A stretch of DNA of 64,000 bases from Pirellulaceae bacterium (GTDB lineage Bacteria; Planctomycetota; Planctomycetia; Pirellulales; Pirellulaceae): positions 124,001 through 188,000 of the forward strand of contig BPJV01000010.1 in assembly GCA_026004795.1 (NCBI GenBank), in the 5' to 3' direction. Position numbers and translations under genes: made by a program. The notes beneath the pieces are model-generated. The model was not told where the DNA came from and made no database searches. It worked only from the letters and a program-made list of their open reading frames with translations. Below, piece by piece: positions 44,597 to 54,383 of this stretch. Every line of letters begins with the position of its first letter. Positions within the stretch are counted from its first letter, which is position 1.

Positions 44597-45985
44597 TTAT
44601 GCATCCGGTAACGGCGGCAATTGCCATCCTTCTCTGACGGGCTCGTCGATTATCCGATCCGCCTCGGGTAACCCGACTGCTTTTCCGCCGCTACCGTCCC
44701 AACGGATTGGCTTACGCGTCCGTAGGCTGAGCGCCCCCAACAGGGCGATTTCCGATAGCTGGGCCCCGTATTGGAAGTTGCTTCCTGGTGCATGGTTGGT
44801 TCGCATGGCGTCGAGCCAGTCGCGCAAGTGGCTAGGGACGCGTGGCAAGGAAGGAGCAGGCGGCTCCCAGTCCTTAGGCCCCCGAATCAGTTCCGGTCGG
44901 CCGCCTGCGCCGCCACAATAGAGGCAACCTTCGGTACCGTGAAAGAGAACGCCTCGTCCCGGCAACGGCTTTCCTGCTGGCCACCCTGCCGGCCGTCGCG
45001 GTTTCAGTCCTCCGTCATACCACGTGATCTCGATCGGGCCTCGCCGATCGGTTGGCGGGAAAACGAAGTAGCCAAGGCACCCGTGCGGACCGATCGAATC
45101 GTTGCACGGCCCAGCCGGATGGAACTCGATATATTCGGGCGATTGCAAATCCAATGCCCAGCACGCCGCGTCCAGATCATGACAGCCGAAGTCACCGATG
45201 TTCGAATTGCCAAAGGCCCAAAAATCACGCCAAGCTACAGGAAAGTACGCCGAGGAGAAGCCATACCCGTCTCTCGGCCCCAACCACAGATCCCAATCCA
45301 GACCGTCGGGAGGGCTCGCGGATTCTGGCGGACGTCCAGTAAGCGTCGGGTTCCACCGATGGCCCCCAACCCAAGCCTCGACCCGTGTGGGCTGGCCGAT
45401 GGCCCCCGCCCAGATCCATTCACAGGTGAGGCGCATGCCTTCGGTCGCATGCCCTTGATTGCCCATTTGCGTCGCCAAGCCTACCTGCCGAGCAAGCCGA
45501 CTGAGGTAACGCGCTTCGGCGATATTATGGGTCAGCGGTTTTTCACAGTAGACGTGCTTCCCGGCCAACAAACAATGGGCGCTGACAAATGCATGGAGAT
45601 GGTCCGGCGTGGCGCAGAGAACGGCATCGAGTTCCGGTAACGAAGCGAGCATGTCGCGGAAATCGACATACGAACGGCAGGAGGACGATGCAGCGTAGTG
45701 TTCATCGATCAACCTCGCCGTGGGCTGACGACCGCCGACGTCGCGGTAGTAGAAGTCTTGCAGGCTGTATTCCGCGGCTGGATCCGCGACGGCGATGACG
45801 CGCACGTCTGGCTCCTGAAGAATCGAACGCAGGACTTGCCGTCCTCGGCCCCCGGCACCGACGAGCGCAACCTGAACCTGCTCACTGGGCGGTTGATACC
45901 CCGGTCCACCCAAGACACGGCGGGGCACGATATGGAACAAGCCGGTCCCCGCCGTCGCTCCCAACCATCGGCGTCGTGTCAACAT
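44597..45985 (-). CDS. Tat-exported Gfo/Idh/MocA-family oxidoreductase
   Basis: 462 residues from ATG 45985, with GAGAGG upstream; longer frames extend into the intergenic region without support. A twin-arginine signal (TRRRWLGATAGTG) implies folding and cofactor loading before export. The Rossmann motif VALVGAGGRGR is at about 40-49, and the EKPLTHN loop holds the catalytic-site Lys seen in the family. The C-terminal part (IEFHPAGPCNDSIGPHGCLGYF) is the typical planctomycete extension. Members oxidise or reduce sugars with NAD(P); the substrate is unknown. It is divergent from the sulfatase at 46531 and may act in the same polysaccharide catabolism. Confidence 0.92.
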   Translation of the reverse strand: MLTRRRWLGATAGTGLFHIVPRRVLGGPGYQPPSEQVQVALVGAGGRGRQVLRSILQEPDVRVIAVADPAAEYSLQDFYYRDVGGRQPTARLIDEHYAASSSCRSYVDFRDMLASLPELDAVLCATPDHLHAFVSAHCLLAGKHVYCEKPLTHNIAEARYLSRLARQVGLATQMGNQGHATEGMRLTCEWIWAGAIGQPTRVEAWVGGHRWNPTLTGRPPESASPPDGLDWDLWLGPRDGYGFSSAYFPVAWRDFWAFGNSNIGDFGCHDLDAACWALDLQSPEYIEFHPAGPCNDSIGPHGCLGYFVFPPTDRRGPIEITWYDGGLKPRRPAGWPAGKPLPGRGVLFHGTEGCLYCGGAGGRPELIRGPKDWEPPAPSLPRVPSHLRDWLDAMRTNHAPGSNFQYGAQLSEIALLGALSLRTRKPIRWDGSGGKAVGLPEADRIIDEPVREGWQLPPLPDA

Positions 45986-46530
45986 GCGATTTCCTCTCCC
46001 TTGATCCACGGCAGCGTTTGCGCAATCGTAGGTATTCACCTCTCCGACGGCTCGCCCTTCGTTCACTCGGCGCCACCGATAGCACGAGCCTCCGGGGTGG
46101 TGGGGCCGAGAAGCTAGGGCGATGTCGACCGACAACCTTGGTGGCGGCGTTTAGCGGCAATGCGGCCCGAGTTGCCGGCCCAACGCATCATCGTAGGCGA
46201 TGCGCACCCGGTCGTGCAACAAACTGCGTTTCGAATTGTTGCCGACAAGGTCAAGCAACGATCATCGATCCAGCACGACATCTATTCTCGCCGGTGTGGC
46301 TCCACCACTCCTGCCATTCTGTGGGCGACAGTGGGCTGGAAAACGGTCCCTGTGCCGACCACTACTGGAACTCCGATGGGGTTAAGGACTATCATGGCAA
46401 CGTTCGCAAGCGGGTGAAGTGACTGGCTTCCCCGGACGCCTTGATTCGCCTTGCCCGTTTCCAGTCCCCTCCCGGCCTCTGATCATCCCAGCGGCAGTTT
46501 CCCATCAACGAGTTCCCTCGAGGTAGATTC
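45986..46530. other. Divergent intergenic region, 0.55 kb
   Basis: Between the Gfo/Idh/MocA gene (minus) and the sulfatase (plus); both promoters are expected here. Small frames in it have no support. A GAGGT box lies just upstream of the sulfatase ATG. No palindromic operator could be defined by eye. Confidence 0.5.
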
Positions 46531-48036
46531 ATGCGATATTCACCGGCAGCGTGGGGTGGGTTTCGTCAGCACAGCTGTCGAGCCTTGCAGTTCATCGCTT
46601 TCCTGATCCAATTCGTGGGGCTAGTGGCGTTGCCTGGGCGGCTCGTAGGCGCTCAAGAAGAGCCGCCCCGACCGAACTTCGTTATCGTTCTGTGCGACGA
46701 CCTGGGGTACGGTGACCTGCAGTGTTATGGGCATCCGCATATCAAGACTCCCAACTTGAATCGCATGGCAGGCGAGGGGTTGCGGTTGACCAATTTCTAT
46801 TCGGCGGCACCGGTATGTTCCCCGTCTCGCGTTGGGTTATTGACAGGGCGCAGCCCGAATCTGGCCGGTGTCTACGACTGGATTCCCCCGGCCACGCGCC
46901 CACAGGATGACCTGCGCGACCTGGTGCACCTGCGCCGCGAGGAGATTACGCTCCCGCAATTGTTGTCTGACGCCGGTTACGCAACCTGTTTGGTAGGAAA
47001 ATGGCACTGCAATTCTAAATTCAATTCCAACGCGCAGCCGCAACCTAACGATGCCGGCTTCGATTATTGGTTTGCTACCCAGAACAACGCCGCGCCGTCA
47101 CACGAGAATCCGAACAATTTCGTGCGCAACGGAGAACCCGTGGGGCCGATCGAAGGATACAGTTGTCAGATCGTCGTCGATGAAGCGATTCGATGGTTGG
47201 AACAGCAACGAACGGTGGGCAGTGACCAACCGTTCTTTCTCTATGTCGCTTTCCATGAACCGCACGAGCCGGTGGCCAGCCCTCCCGAGCTGGTGGCGCA
47301 GTACCTGGACGTGGCCCGGAACGAAGACGAGGCTCAATACTTCGCCAATGTGGCGAACGTCGATGTGGCGGTTGGTCGATTGTTTGATGCATTGAAGCGG
47401 CTGGACGTCGATTCCAACACGGTAGTGGTGTTCACCTCCGACAATGGCCCGGAGACGCTCAGGCGGTACGCTCGTGCCCGTCGCTCCTACGGTCGTCCAG
47501 GACCGCTGCGAGGCATGAAGTTGTGGACGACGGATGGAGGATTCCGAGTCGCGGGCATCCTGCGATGGCCCGCCGGATTGCAGCGGCGTGGCGAGTCGGA
47601 CGAGGTCGTTTCTGCGTTGGATCTGCTGCCGACCTTCTGCCGTTTGGCCGGCGCCGACATTCCTGCGACGCGCGAGTTGGACGGCATCGACCTTAGCCCA
47701 CTGCTGCGCGGTCAATCGATCGAACGCCCGCGACCGTTGCTGTGGTGCTATTACAATGCGTTGAATGAACACCAGGTGGCCATGCGGCACGGTCCGTGGA
47801 AGATGCTGGCGAAATTGGATCATGGTCAATTGCCGAGATTTCAGAATGTCCATCGCGGAAATGTCCAGCGCGTCCACGCTGCTCGTTTAACGGATTTTGA
47901 GTTGTATCATGTCACCGACGACATTGACGAATCGGACAACCTGATCGATCAGGTGGAGGAGTCACCACGGTTGCGGGAGTTGATGGAGCGGGAGTACCGA
48001 CGACTGGTCGACGCGTCCCTCGTTTGGTCACGCTGA
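46531..48036 (+). CDS. Secreted sulfatase, Cys-type (second)
   Basis: 501 residues with a signal peptide (about 1-41). NFVIVLCDDLGYGDLQCYG supplies the metal-binding Asp pair and CSPSRVGLLTGR starts at residue 96, with the Cys to be converted to formylglycine. FTSDNGPETLR provides another metal-binding Asp-Asn. The C-terminal half fits the family arylsulfatase A group. Its sequence differs clearly from the other sulfatase in the window, so the two probably cut different sulfate esters. It is followed after 62 bases by the DUF1080-PhoD fusion gene and may share a transcript. Confidence 0.93.
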   Translation: MRYSPAAWGGFRQHSCRALQFIAFLIQFVGLVALPGRLVGAQEEPPRPNFVIVLCDDLGYGDLQCYGHPHIKTPNLNRMAGEGLRLTNFYSAAPVCSPSRVGLLTGRSPNLAGVYDWIPPATRPQDDLRDLVHLRREEITLPQLLSDAGYATCLVGKWHCNSKFNSNAQPQPNDAGFDYWFATQNNAAPSHENPNNFVRNGEPVGPIEGYSCQIVVDEAIRWLEQQRTVGSDQPFFLYVAFHEPHEPVASPPELVAQYLDVARNEDEAQYFANVANVDVAVGRLFDALKRLDVDSNTVVVFTSDNGPETLRRYARARRSYGRPGPLRGMKLWTTDGGFRVAGILRWPAGLQRRGESDEVVSALDLLPTFCRLAGADIPATRELDGIDLSPLLRGQSIERPRPLLWCYYNALNEHQVAMRHGPWKMLAKLDHGQLPRFQNVHRGNVQRVHAARLTDFELYHVTDDIDESDNLIDQVEESPRLRELMEREYRRLVDASLVWSR

Positions 48037-48098
48037 TCGCGATACGACCGGTCAACCGACGAGGCTTTCTCGTATTGAATCGCTAAAGGGCATTGCGA

Positions 48099-50333
48099 AT
48101 GGTGAAGAGCCTGTTCACGTCGCGAATCTTGCGGCAAGTCGCCCAGAGCCTGGTGCTTTGTTACGCCTTGCTTGGTGGCATCCCCTGCCGTAGCGCTTGT
48201 GCCGAGTCGGCGGTGGCGCCCGCCGCAACGGGAGTCGAGTCGGTAAACGTCGACTCGCCCATGGCGAGCCACAGCGCACCGCCGGGGCCGCGCAACTGGC
48301 TCGCGTCGTGGGATTCCCCCGATTTTTGGGAAACCATCGATGGCCAACCGTTCGCCCGATCGTGGGAGATCTCCGATGGCGAACTGCGGTTGGTCGCTCC
48401 TCGTGGAGGCAACGGCAGCCTACTCAGCCCACCGGTCCCTGCTCATTTCATTCTCACTTTCCAGTGGCGAATCGCCCCGGGAACCAACTCTGGTGTAAAA
48501 TATCGTGTGCGGCAGTGGGATCATCGATGGCTCGGGGTCGAGTATCAAATCATCGACGAACCCATTCCGTTGCCGCAGATCTCTACGGGTTCCACGGCCT
48601 CCATCTATGATCTGATTCCGGCAGCGCTGAACAAGCCTTTGTTGCCGCCGGGCGAGTGGAATACGGCGCGCATCGAAGCGGTGGGTAATCGTGTTCGCCA
48701 TTATCTCAATGGTGTCCTGGTGGCGGATTCGCGCCTTGACGATCCACCGTGGCAAGCCGCCTTGTACCGCAGCAAGTTTTTCGGGCTGGAGCGATTTGGT
48801 CTTCCCGCTGACGCGGACCGCATCATGCTCACCGACCATGGTGGCCGTGCCGCCTTTCGCGACTTTTGTCTAGTGGCGGCCACGCCCTGTGGCAAGTTTG
48901 CTGAGCAGCCGCCGCCCGCGCAGTCTCCGCAGTTGGGCAACGCCCTGCGCAACAGTTGGGTGGACCAGAATTCAATCACCCTGTGGTCGCGCACTACACG
49001 CCACGCAGAGTACGTGTCCGAGGGTCCCGACTTCTTGGATGCCAAGACCAACCCGCCCCAGAAGGTGAAGGATGCGGACGAACTGACCGCTCTCCAGATT
49101 CCCGCCGGATTCGCGCTTGACGACATGTTGGGAGCTTGTCCCGGCGCCCCGGGCGAGATTCGCTTAACGTATTTTCCGGTCGATCAGCGCCATCGGATGA
49201 GCACGACTGCGTGGCAGCGAACGACGCCGGAGAACGATTATACGATGCAGTGGCATGTGGACCGTTTGCGTCCCGGCACGAAGTACGCCGCCATTGTTGA
49301 GGCTCGTCCAATTGGCAGCCAGGAGGTCACTGCCGTCATTCGCGGGCATTTTCACACGGCACCGGCCGTCGCAACGCCGGCGGATGTCCGTTTCTGCATG
49401 ACCACCTGTCACGATTTCCTGCGCCGCGACGATGGATTGCAAGGGCATCGGATTTACGCATCGATGCCCAAGTTGGCGCCGCACTTCCTGGTGCACGCTG
49501 GGGATATCGAGTATTACGACAAGCCACGCCCGTTCGCGTGGACCATCGATCTGATGCGGTTCAAATGGGGGCGGCTTTTCGCCATGCCGCGCAATCGCGA
49601 TTTCTATGCCAACACCAGCAGTTACTTCATCAAAGACGACCACGATACGTTGAAGAATGATTGCTGGCCCGGGCAACGTTATGGTGCAGTGACGTTCGAG
49701 GAAGGAGTGAGGCTGTTCAACGAAGAGCAGTTTCCGTCGCGCGATCCGCGTTACATGACGGTACGATGGGGGGCTGACGTCCAGATGTGGATTCTCGAGG
49801 GACGGGACTATCGCAGTCCCAACACCATGCCTGACGGACCAGAGAAGACGATTTTAGGGACGGAGCAAAAACGCTGGCTGCGGGAGACGTTGGCTCGTTC
49901 CGATGCTCCGTTCAAACTCGTCTTCACTCCCACGCCGATTGTTGGTCCGGATCGACCGAACAAGTCGGATAACCATGCCAACGAGGTTTTCGCTCATGAG
50001 GGCGAAGAATTGCGGAAGTTCTTCGCGGCCACGCCCGGAGTCATCCTCTTTTGCGGCGACCGACATTGGCAATACGCTTCGGTTGATCCTCAGCATGGTC
50101 TGTGGGAATTCGGTTGCGGCCCCGGTAGTGCCGAGCATGAATTGGGGTGGAAGCCCGGCGACTTTCGTCCTGAGCATCGATTCCTGCGCGTTCAGGGCGG
50201 CTTCCTGTACGGAGAAGTGCGTCGCGAGGACCGTCGACCGGTACTGATCGTCCGCCACTACGATGTCGACGGTCGACCCTTGAGCGAATTTCGGTTCACT
50301 GGTAGCTCGCCGGCCAACGACCAAGTCCCATAA
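48099..50333 (+). CDS. Fusion of DUF1080-type domain and PhoD-type phosphoesterase
   Basis: About 744 residues; the ATG at 48099 lies eight bases after AAGGG, better than the TTG at 48093. After a signal peptide (about 1-38) a DUF1080-like (3-keto-disaccharide hydrolase, LamG-type) domain runs from about 60 to 265 (WEISDGELRLVAPRGGNGSLL, FQWRIAPGTNSGVKYRV, EWNTARIEAVGNRVRHYLNGVLV). A fibronectin-like linker follows and then a PhoD-type metallophosphatase from about 415, with the ligands in HAGDIEYYD, KDDHDT and CGDRHWQ. The two halves normally occur as separate genes; the joined form suggests a glycan-binding module that targets a phosphoesterase to carbohydrate. No substrate is proven. Confidence 0.85.
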   Translation: MVKSLFTSRILRQVAQSLVLCYALLGGIPCRSACAESAVAPAATGVESVNVDSPMASHSAPPGPRNWLASWDSPDFWETIDGQPFARSWEISDGELRLVAPRGGNGSLLSPPVPAHFILTFQWRIAPGTNSGVKYRVRQWDHRWLGVEYQIIDEPIPLPQISTGSTASIYDLIPAALNKPLLPPGEWNTARIEAVGNRVRHYLNGVLVADSRLDDPPWQAALYRSKFFGLERFGLPADADRIMLTDHGGRAAFRDFCLVAATPCGKFAEQPPPAQSPQLGNALRNSWVDQNSITLWSRTTRHAEYVSEGPDFLDAKTNPPQKVKDADELTALQIPAGFALDDMLGACPGAPGEIRLTYFPVDQRHRMSTTAWQRTTPENDYTMQWHVDRLRPGTKYAAIVEARPIGSQEVTAVIRGHFHTAPAVATPADVRFCMTTCHDFLRRDDGLQGHRIYASMPKLAPHFLVHAGDIEYYDKPRPFAWTIDLMRFKWGRLFAMPRNRDFYANTSSYFIKDDHDTLKNDCWPGQRYGAVTFEEGVRLFNEEQFPSRDPRYMTVRWGADVQMWILEGRDYRSPNTMPDGPEKTILGTEQKRWLRETLARSDAPFKLVFTPTPIVGPDRPNKSDNHANEVFAHEGEELRKFFAATPGVILFCGDRHWQYASVDPQHGLWEFGCGPGSAEHELGWKPGDFRPEHRFLRVQGGFLYGEVRREDRRPVLIVRHYDVDGRPLSEFRFTGSSPANDQVP

Positions 50334-50488
50334 CTCAACACTATGAACGGACGACGGTGACCAGGTGCGACGGAGACTGCCTGTTCCCTCGCCGGTCCAT
50401 GGTTTACACTGGCTGCCACGCCGCGGACAAACACTTCCTCACGGCGTGTCGAGACAATGACGTACCTTTGCAAAGCGATCGAGAGGTT

Positions 50489-50728
50489 ATGAGCAACTAT
50501 TCACCTGGTGCTGCGCGTCTGATTTGGGCCTTGGTGCTCCTGCTGATCATTCTCCACCAAGATGTTTGGTTTTGGGAAAGCGATTATCTGGTGTTGGGCA
50601 TCATGCCGATTGGTCTTTTCTATCACGCCTGCCTGTCCATGGCCGCTGGATTTGTCTGGTACCTAGCGACCCTCTACGCCTGGCCATTGGACGACATCAC
50701 CTCTGCCAAGAACGGAGGTGATCAATGA
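50489..50728 (+). CDS. DUF3311 small membrane protein
   Basis: 79 residues with two transmembrane helices (about 10-25, LIWALVLLLIILHQDV; about 32-60, LVLGIMPIGLFYHACLSMAAGFVWYLATL). This is the DUF3311 family, regularly found immediately upstream of sodium:solute symporters and assumed to be an accessory subunit. The start at 50489 is set by GAGAGG; the frame is open further upstream but not supported. It overlaps the symporter gene by four bases (ATGA), so the two are cotranslated. Confidence 0.9.
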   Translation: MSNYSPGAARLIWALVLLLIILHQDVWFWESDYLVLGIMPIGLFYHACLSMAAGFVWYLATLYAWPLDDITSAKNGGDQ

Positions 50729-52314
50729 TTAGCACCGTGGTGATTGCTTGCTACTTGACATTGTTGCTGGCTCTTGGGCTTTCCTCCAATCGCTTGTTTT
50801 CCGGTAGCGGTAAGGATTATCAGTTAGCCACGCACTCCATCGGACCGTTCATGCTGCTGATGTCTCTGTTCGGGACGACCATGACGGCCTTTGCGCTGAT
50901 AGGTTCAACGGGAGAAGCTTGGCAGAATGGCATCGGCGTTTATGGCAAGATGGCTTCTTCCAGTGGGATCATCCACTCCCTGTGCTTCTTCTTGCTCGGC
51001 GTGCGGCTATGGCGCTTCGGCAAGGAGTACGGCTATGCTACTCAGATTGAGTTCTTTCAGGACCGACTGGCCAGTCCTCGGATTGGCTTGCTGCTATTCC
51101 CCATCCTCGTGTCGATGGTGATCGTCTACATTCTTGCCGGAGTCCTGGGGGCAGGCACCGTGGTCAACGTGTTCACCAGCGGCGCTTTCCCCAATCTCTT
51201 TCCGGGGAATCCAGCATCACCACCGTCGGTTGGCGCCGTTCCGACATGGTTGGGATCGGGCATCATTTGTGTGGTCGTGCTGTTGTATGTGTTTTTCGGT
51301 GGCATGCGCGGAACAGCTTGGGCGAACACGTTTCAAACGCTCGTGTTCATGGTGTTGGGAGTCGTCACCTTCCTGGTGATCGCCAGCAACTTGGGCGACG
51401 GCGGAATCTGGGAAAACATGCGGCAAGCCTCGGAGATGGTGGGCGAACGATGGAAGACCCGCACGGGTACCTCCAAAACGGTCTTTTTGACCTACATGTT
51501 TATTCCCCTATCGGTCGGCATGTTTCCGCACCTGTTCCAACATTGGCTAACGGCGCGCAGTGCCGAGGCGTTCAAGTTGCCTGTGGTGGCCCATCCGATC
51601 TTTATCATGCTCGTCTGGGTTCCGTGCATCATGTTAGGGATCTGGGCGACGACGGAGATGGCGCACGCCGCCGTTCCGCCGCTGGGGCGACTCGATCCAG
51701 AGGTTCCCGACTCGGCCAATAAAGTGCTGCCCATGCTCGTCAAAGGCCTTTCCTCGCCGATTCTCGGTGGTTTTTTGGCTGCCGGCGTGTTGGCCGCCAT
51801 CATGAGTTCGCTCGATAGCCAATTCTTGTGCTTGGGAACGATGTTTACCAACAACATCGTCAAGGAGTACTTTGCCCAAGGCACGATGAGCGATAAGCAG
51901 ACGGTCTTTTGGACGCGGACGTTTATCGTCCTCGTGGTGTTAATTACCTACTTGTTCAGTTTGCTCGAACCGCGCGGGGTGTTCGGTTTGGGGGTGTGGT
52001 GTTTTAGCGGTTTCTCCAGTCTATTTCCGTTGGTATTCGCTGCCTTGTATTGGCCCCGTTTGACGCGCGCCGGTGCCTACGCCAGCATCATCGCGGCAGC
52101 CGGCACCTGGTTGTGGCTCTTCCTGAGCGCCTGGAAAACCGGCAAGCCGTTGGCGGACTACCTTCTGGAGGTCAAAGTAGGTGGCACGGTGTACGATTTT
52201 ATGCCGGTGACGCTGATGATCCTGGTGTCGGCGACAGTCTTGGTCGTCGTCTCCTTGCTCACCAAACCCCTCCCTGAAGAAACCGTTCGCAAATTCTTTC
52301 CTAAGCGAGCGTGA
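50725..52314 (+). CDS. Sodium:solute symporter family protein
   Basis: 529 residues with about 13 transmembrane helices, SSS family (panF/putP-like). The N-terminal block SNRLFSGSGKDYQLATHSIGPFMLLMSLFGTTMTAF and LIGSTGEAWQNGIGVYG fit the substrate and Na+ region, and AAIMSSLDSQFLCLGTMFTNNIVKEY is the family signature. The DUF3311 gene upstream and sigma-54 activator downstream overlap by four bases each, so the three form a translationally coupled operon. The substrate could be an organic acid, amino acid, vitamin or sugar; SSS subfamilies are not separable by eye. The adjacent regulator may sense the same substrate. Confidence 0.93.
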   Translation: MISTVVIACYLTLLLALGLSSNRLFSGSGKDYQLATHSIGPFMLLMSLFGTTMTAFALIGSTGEAWQNGIGVYGKMASSSGIIHSLCFFLLGVRLWRFGKEYGYATQIEFFQDRLASPRIGLLLFPILVSMVIVYILAGVLGAGTVVNVFTSGAFPNLFPGNPASPPSVGAVPTWLGSGIICVVVLLYVFFGGMRGTAWANTFQTLVFMVLGVVTFLVIASNLGDGGIWENMRQASEMVGERWKTRTGTSKTVFLTYMFIPLSVGMFPHLFQHWLTARSAEAFKLPVVAHPIFIMLVWVPCIMLGIWATTEMAHAAVPPLGRLDPEVPDSANKVLPMLVKGLSSPILGGFLAAGVLAAIMSSLDSQFLCLGTMFTNNIVKEYFAQGTMSDKQTVFWTRTFIVLVVLITYLFSLLEPRGVFGLGVWCFSGFSSLFPLVFAALYWPRLTRAGAYASIIAAAGTWLWLFLSAWKTGKPLADYLLEVKVGGTVYDFMPVTLMILVSATVLVVVSLLTKPLPEETVRKFFPKRA

Positions 52315-54233
52315 GGCTTGTGTGCAGCATGCCTGCCTTCGAGTTGCTCTCCGTGTTCAACGACCTGTTGGGGTGCTTGCTCGAAGCCGCAACGTGGGAA
52401 GATTTTCGTCAGCGCCTCCTGACAATCGTCGCACGACTGTTTCCGGCAAGCAGCCGGTTGGCCTGGGTGCACCAAATCGATGGTCACTGGACCATTCGCG
52501 GTCCTCAGGGACTGCTTGAGCGTGTCCCCTCGGGGCTGATCGCCACCGCAGCGGATCGTCTGGAGCCTGTAGAGCAAGACGGTACGCTGGCGATTCCTAT
52601 TGAAGTGCCTGAAAGTGGGGTAGAACTACTGCTCATTTCCCCGGCCGATGGTACAGCGCGAGAAATCGGCGTTGCCCTCCTTCCCGCCCTTCGCTTGCTG
52701 TGGGAGCTGTTCAAGAGACGTTGCGAAAGCGAACAGCGGGCCGGTGAGCTGGAGACGCTGGTGGATTTGGCGGCGAAGTGGCAAGTCTCACGTGATCCGA
52801 AGCAACTGTTGCATGACATAGCCTCGGCTGCCGCCAAGGCATTGCACGGCGATCGGGCATCGATTTTTCTCTGGGACAAGAGGCAACGCGAGTTGGTGGG
52901 CTATCCTGCCCTGGGCGTCGAGGGAGAATCCTTGCGTATTCGCGATGATCAGGGAATCGCCGGCAGCGTGCTGCGAACTGGAACATCGTACCGCTGGCAC
53001 GCTGCAGAGGACCCGGCATTGATCAACGCAGAGGTGGGACAACGACTCGGTTATGTCACCCGCAGCCTGATTGCCGTTCCCCTCCGCGACCGGCGTGGCA
53101 AAATCATCGGCGTGTTTGAGGTGTTGAATCATCGCAGTGGGCGGTTCTCCGTCACCGACGAAAGGTTTTTGACCGAACTGGCCCGTCATGCCGCGGCGGC
53201 GGTGGAGAACATTCGGGATATCGCCGAGTTGACCGCGGCGCGGGAGCATTTGTTGCAATCGGTGGCACATTCGGTACGGCTGATCGGTCACTGTGCGCCA
53301 ATCGAGGCATTACGGCAGTCTATCGATCGCATCGCTCCCACCGAATTGGCGGTGTTGATCCTGGGAGAGAATGGGACAGGGAAAGAGGTCGTCGCCAGGA
53401 GTATTCATTTGTTGAGCGACCGGCGTGATCGTCCATTCGTCGCCGTCAACTGTGCAGCGATCCCCGAAACACTGTTGGAAAGCGAATTGTTCGGGCATGA
53501 AAAGGGAGCGTTCACCGATGCAAGTACCCAACATCCTGGGAAGTTTGAAATCGCTAGCGGCGGCACGTTGTTGCTTGACGAGATTGGCGAGATGAGCCTC
53601 AGTGGGCAGGCGAAGCTTCTTCGTGTCCTGGAGGAGAAGACGTTGGTGCGGGTCGGCGGCACCCGGCCAATTCGCGTCGACGTGCGCATCGTAGCAGCTA
53701 CCAACCAGGACTTGGTGCAATTGGTGCGGCAGCGGAAGTTCCGCCAAGACCTCTACTTTCGCCTCACCGTCGTTACGCTGAACGTCCCTGCGCTGCGGGA
53801 GCGAGGGGAGGACGTGATCGTGCTTGCCGAGTATTTCTTGGAACAATTCGCCCACCAGATTGGCCGGCGTCCGCCACGACTGAGCGAATCAGCCAAGGCG
53901 CGATTGCGTAACCATCGGTGGCCCGGCAACGTCCGAGAGCTGCGCAATATGATGGAACGGGTAAGCTACCTGTCCCGCAGTGATACTATCGATGCTGCGG
54001 ACTTAGAATTCGTGCTCTCCCCCACCGACGTTTCTTCCGAAAGCTTGTTGACCGACGACCTGACGCTGACGGAGGCCACGATGGAGTTTCAGAGGCAGTT
54101 TATCCGCCGACACATCGAATCGGCTGGCGGTAACCTGGCGCGGGCAGCACAAGCAATGGGAATGCATCGATCCAATCTGTACCGCAAGATGAACCAGTTG
54201 GGAATGAAGCCGCAGGAGGAACTCGGAGAGTAA
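52311..54233 (+). CDS. GAF-containing sigma-54-dependent transcriptional activator
   Basis: 640 residues read from GTG 52311, which overlaps the symporter stop (GTGA). An alternative start is the ATG at 52329. An N-terminal sensor-like segment precedes a GAF domain (about 150-305). The AAA+ domain has Walker A GENGTGKE at 352-359 and Walker B LLLDEIGEM at 420-428. The sigma-54-contacting loop, normally GAFTGA, reads GAFTDA at 399-404, an unusual change. The C-terminal Fis-type HTH (NLARAAQAMGMHRSNLYRKM) is present. The GAF domain should bind a small ligand, possibly the symporter substrate, to control the activator. It probably regulates its own operon and other sigma-54 promoters. Confidence 0.93.
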   Translation: MRLVCSMPAFELLSVFNDLLGCLLEAATWEDFRQRLLTIVARLFPASSRLAWVHQIDGHWTIRGPQGLLERVPSGLIATAADRLEPVEQDGTLAIPIEVPESGVELLLISPADGTAREIGVALLPALRLLWELFKRRCESEQRAGELETLVDLAAKWQVSRDPKQLLHDIASAAAKALHGDRASIFLWDKRQRELVGYPALGVEGESLRIRDDQGIAGSVLRTGTSYRWHAAEDPALINAEVGQRLGYVTRSLIAVPLRDRRGKIIGVFEVLNHRSGRFSVTDERFLTELARHAAAAVENIRDIAELTAAREHLLQSVAHSVRLIGHCAPIEALRQSIDRIAPTELAVLILGENGTGKEVVARSIHLLSDRRDRPFVAVNCAAIPETLLESELFGHEKGAFTDASTQHPGKFEIASGGTLLLDEIGEMSLSGQAKLLRVLEEKTLVRVGGTRPIRVDVRIVAATNQDLVQLVRQRKFRQDLYFRLTVVTLNVPALRERGEDVIVLAEYFLEQFAHQIGRRPPRLSESAKARLRNHRWPGNVRELRNMMERVSYLSRSDTIDAADLEFVLSPTDVSSESLLTDDLTLTEATMEFQRQFIRRHIESAGGNLARAAQAMGMHRSNLYRKMNQLGMKPQEELGE

Positions 54234-54383
54234 CATTCTTTTCGTTGGTGGGTTAGATACCTCAGGACGCCAAATTGCAGGCTTCCGCTAAAGATTCGGT
54301 GGTTCTGCTAACCGCCGAGTAGAATGGAATGCATGCTGAAAACGTAGTGCATGGGGTGCGTTAATCGCTACGGTCTGATGGCA

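Noticed and set aside
51126-51426. Antisense frames within the symporter gene
   Set aside because: Shadow frames of a clearly coding gene; composition (Arg, Pro, His) is not protein-like.
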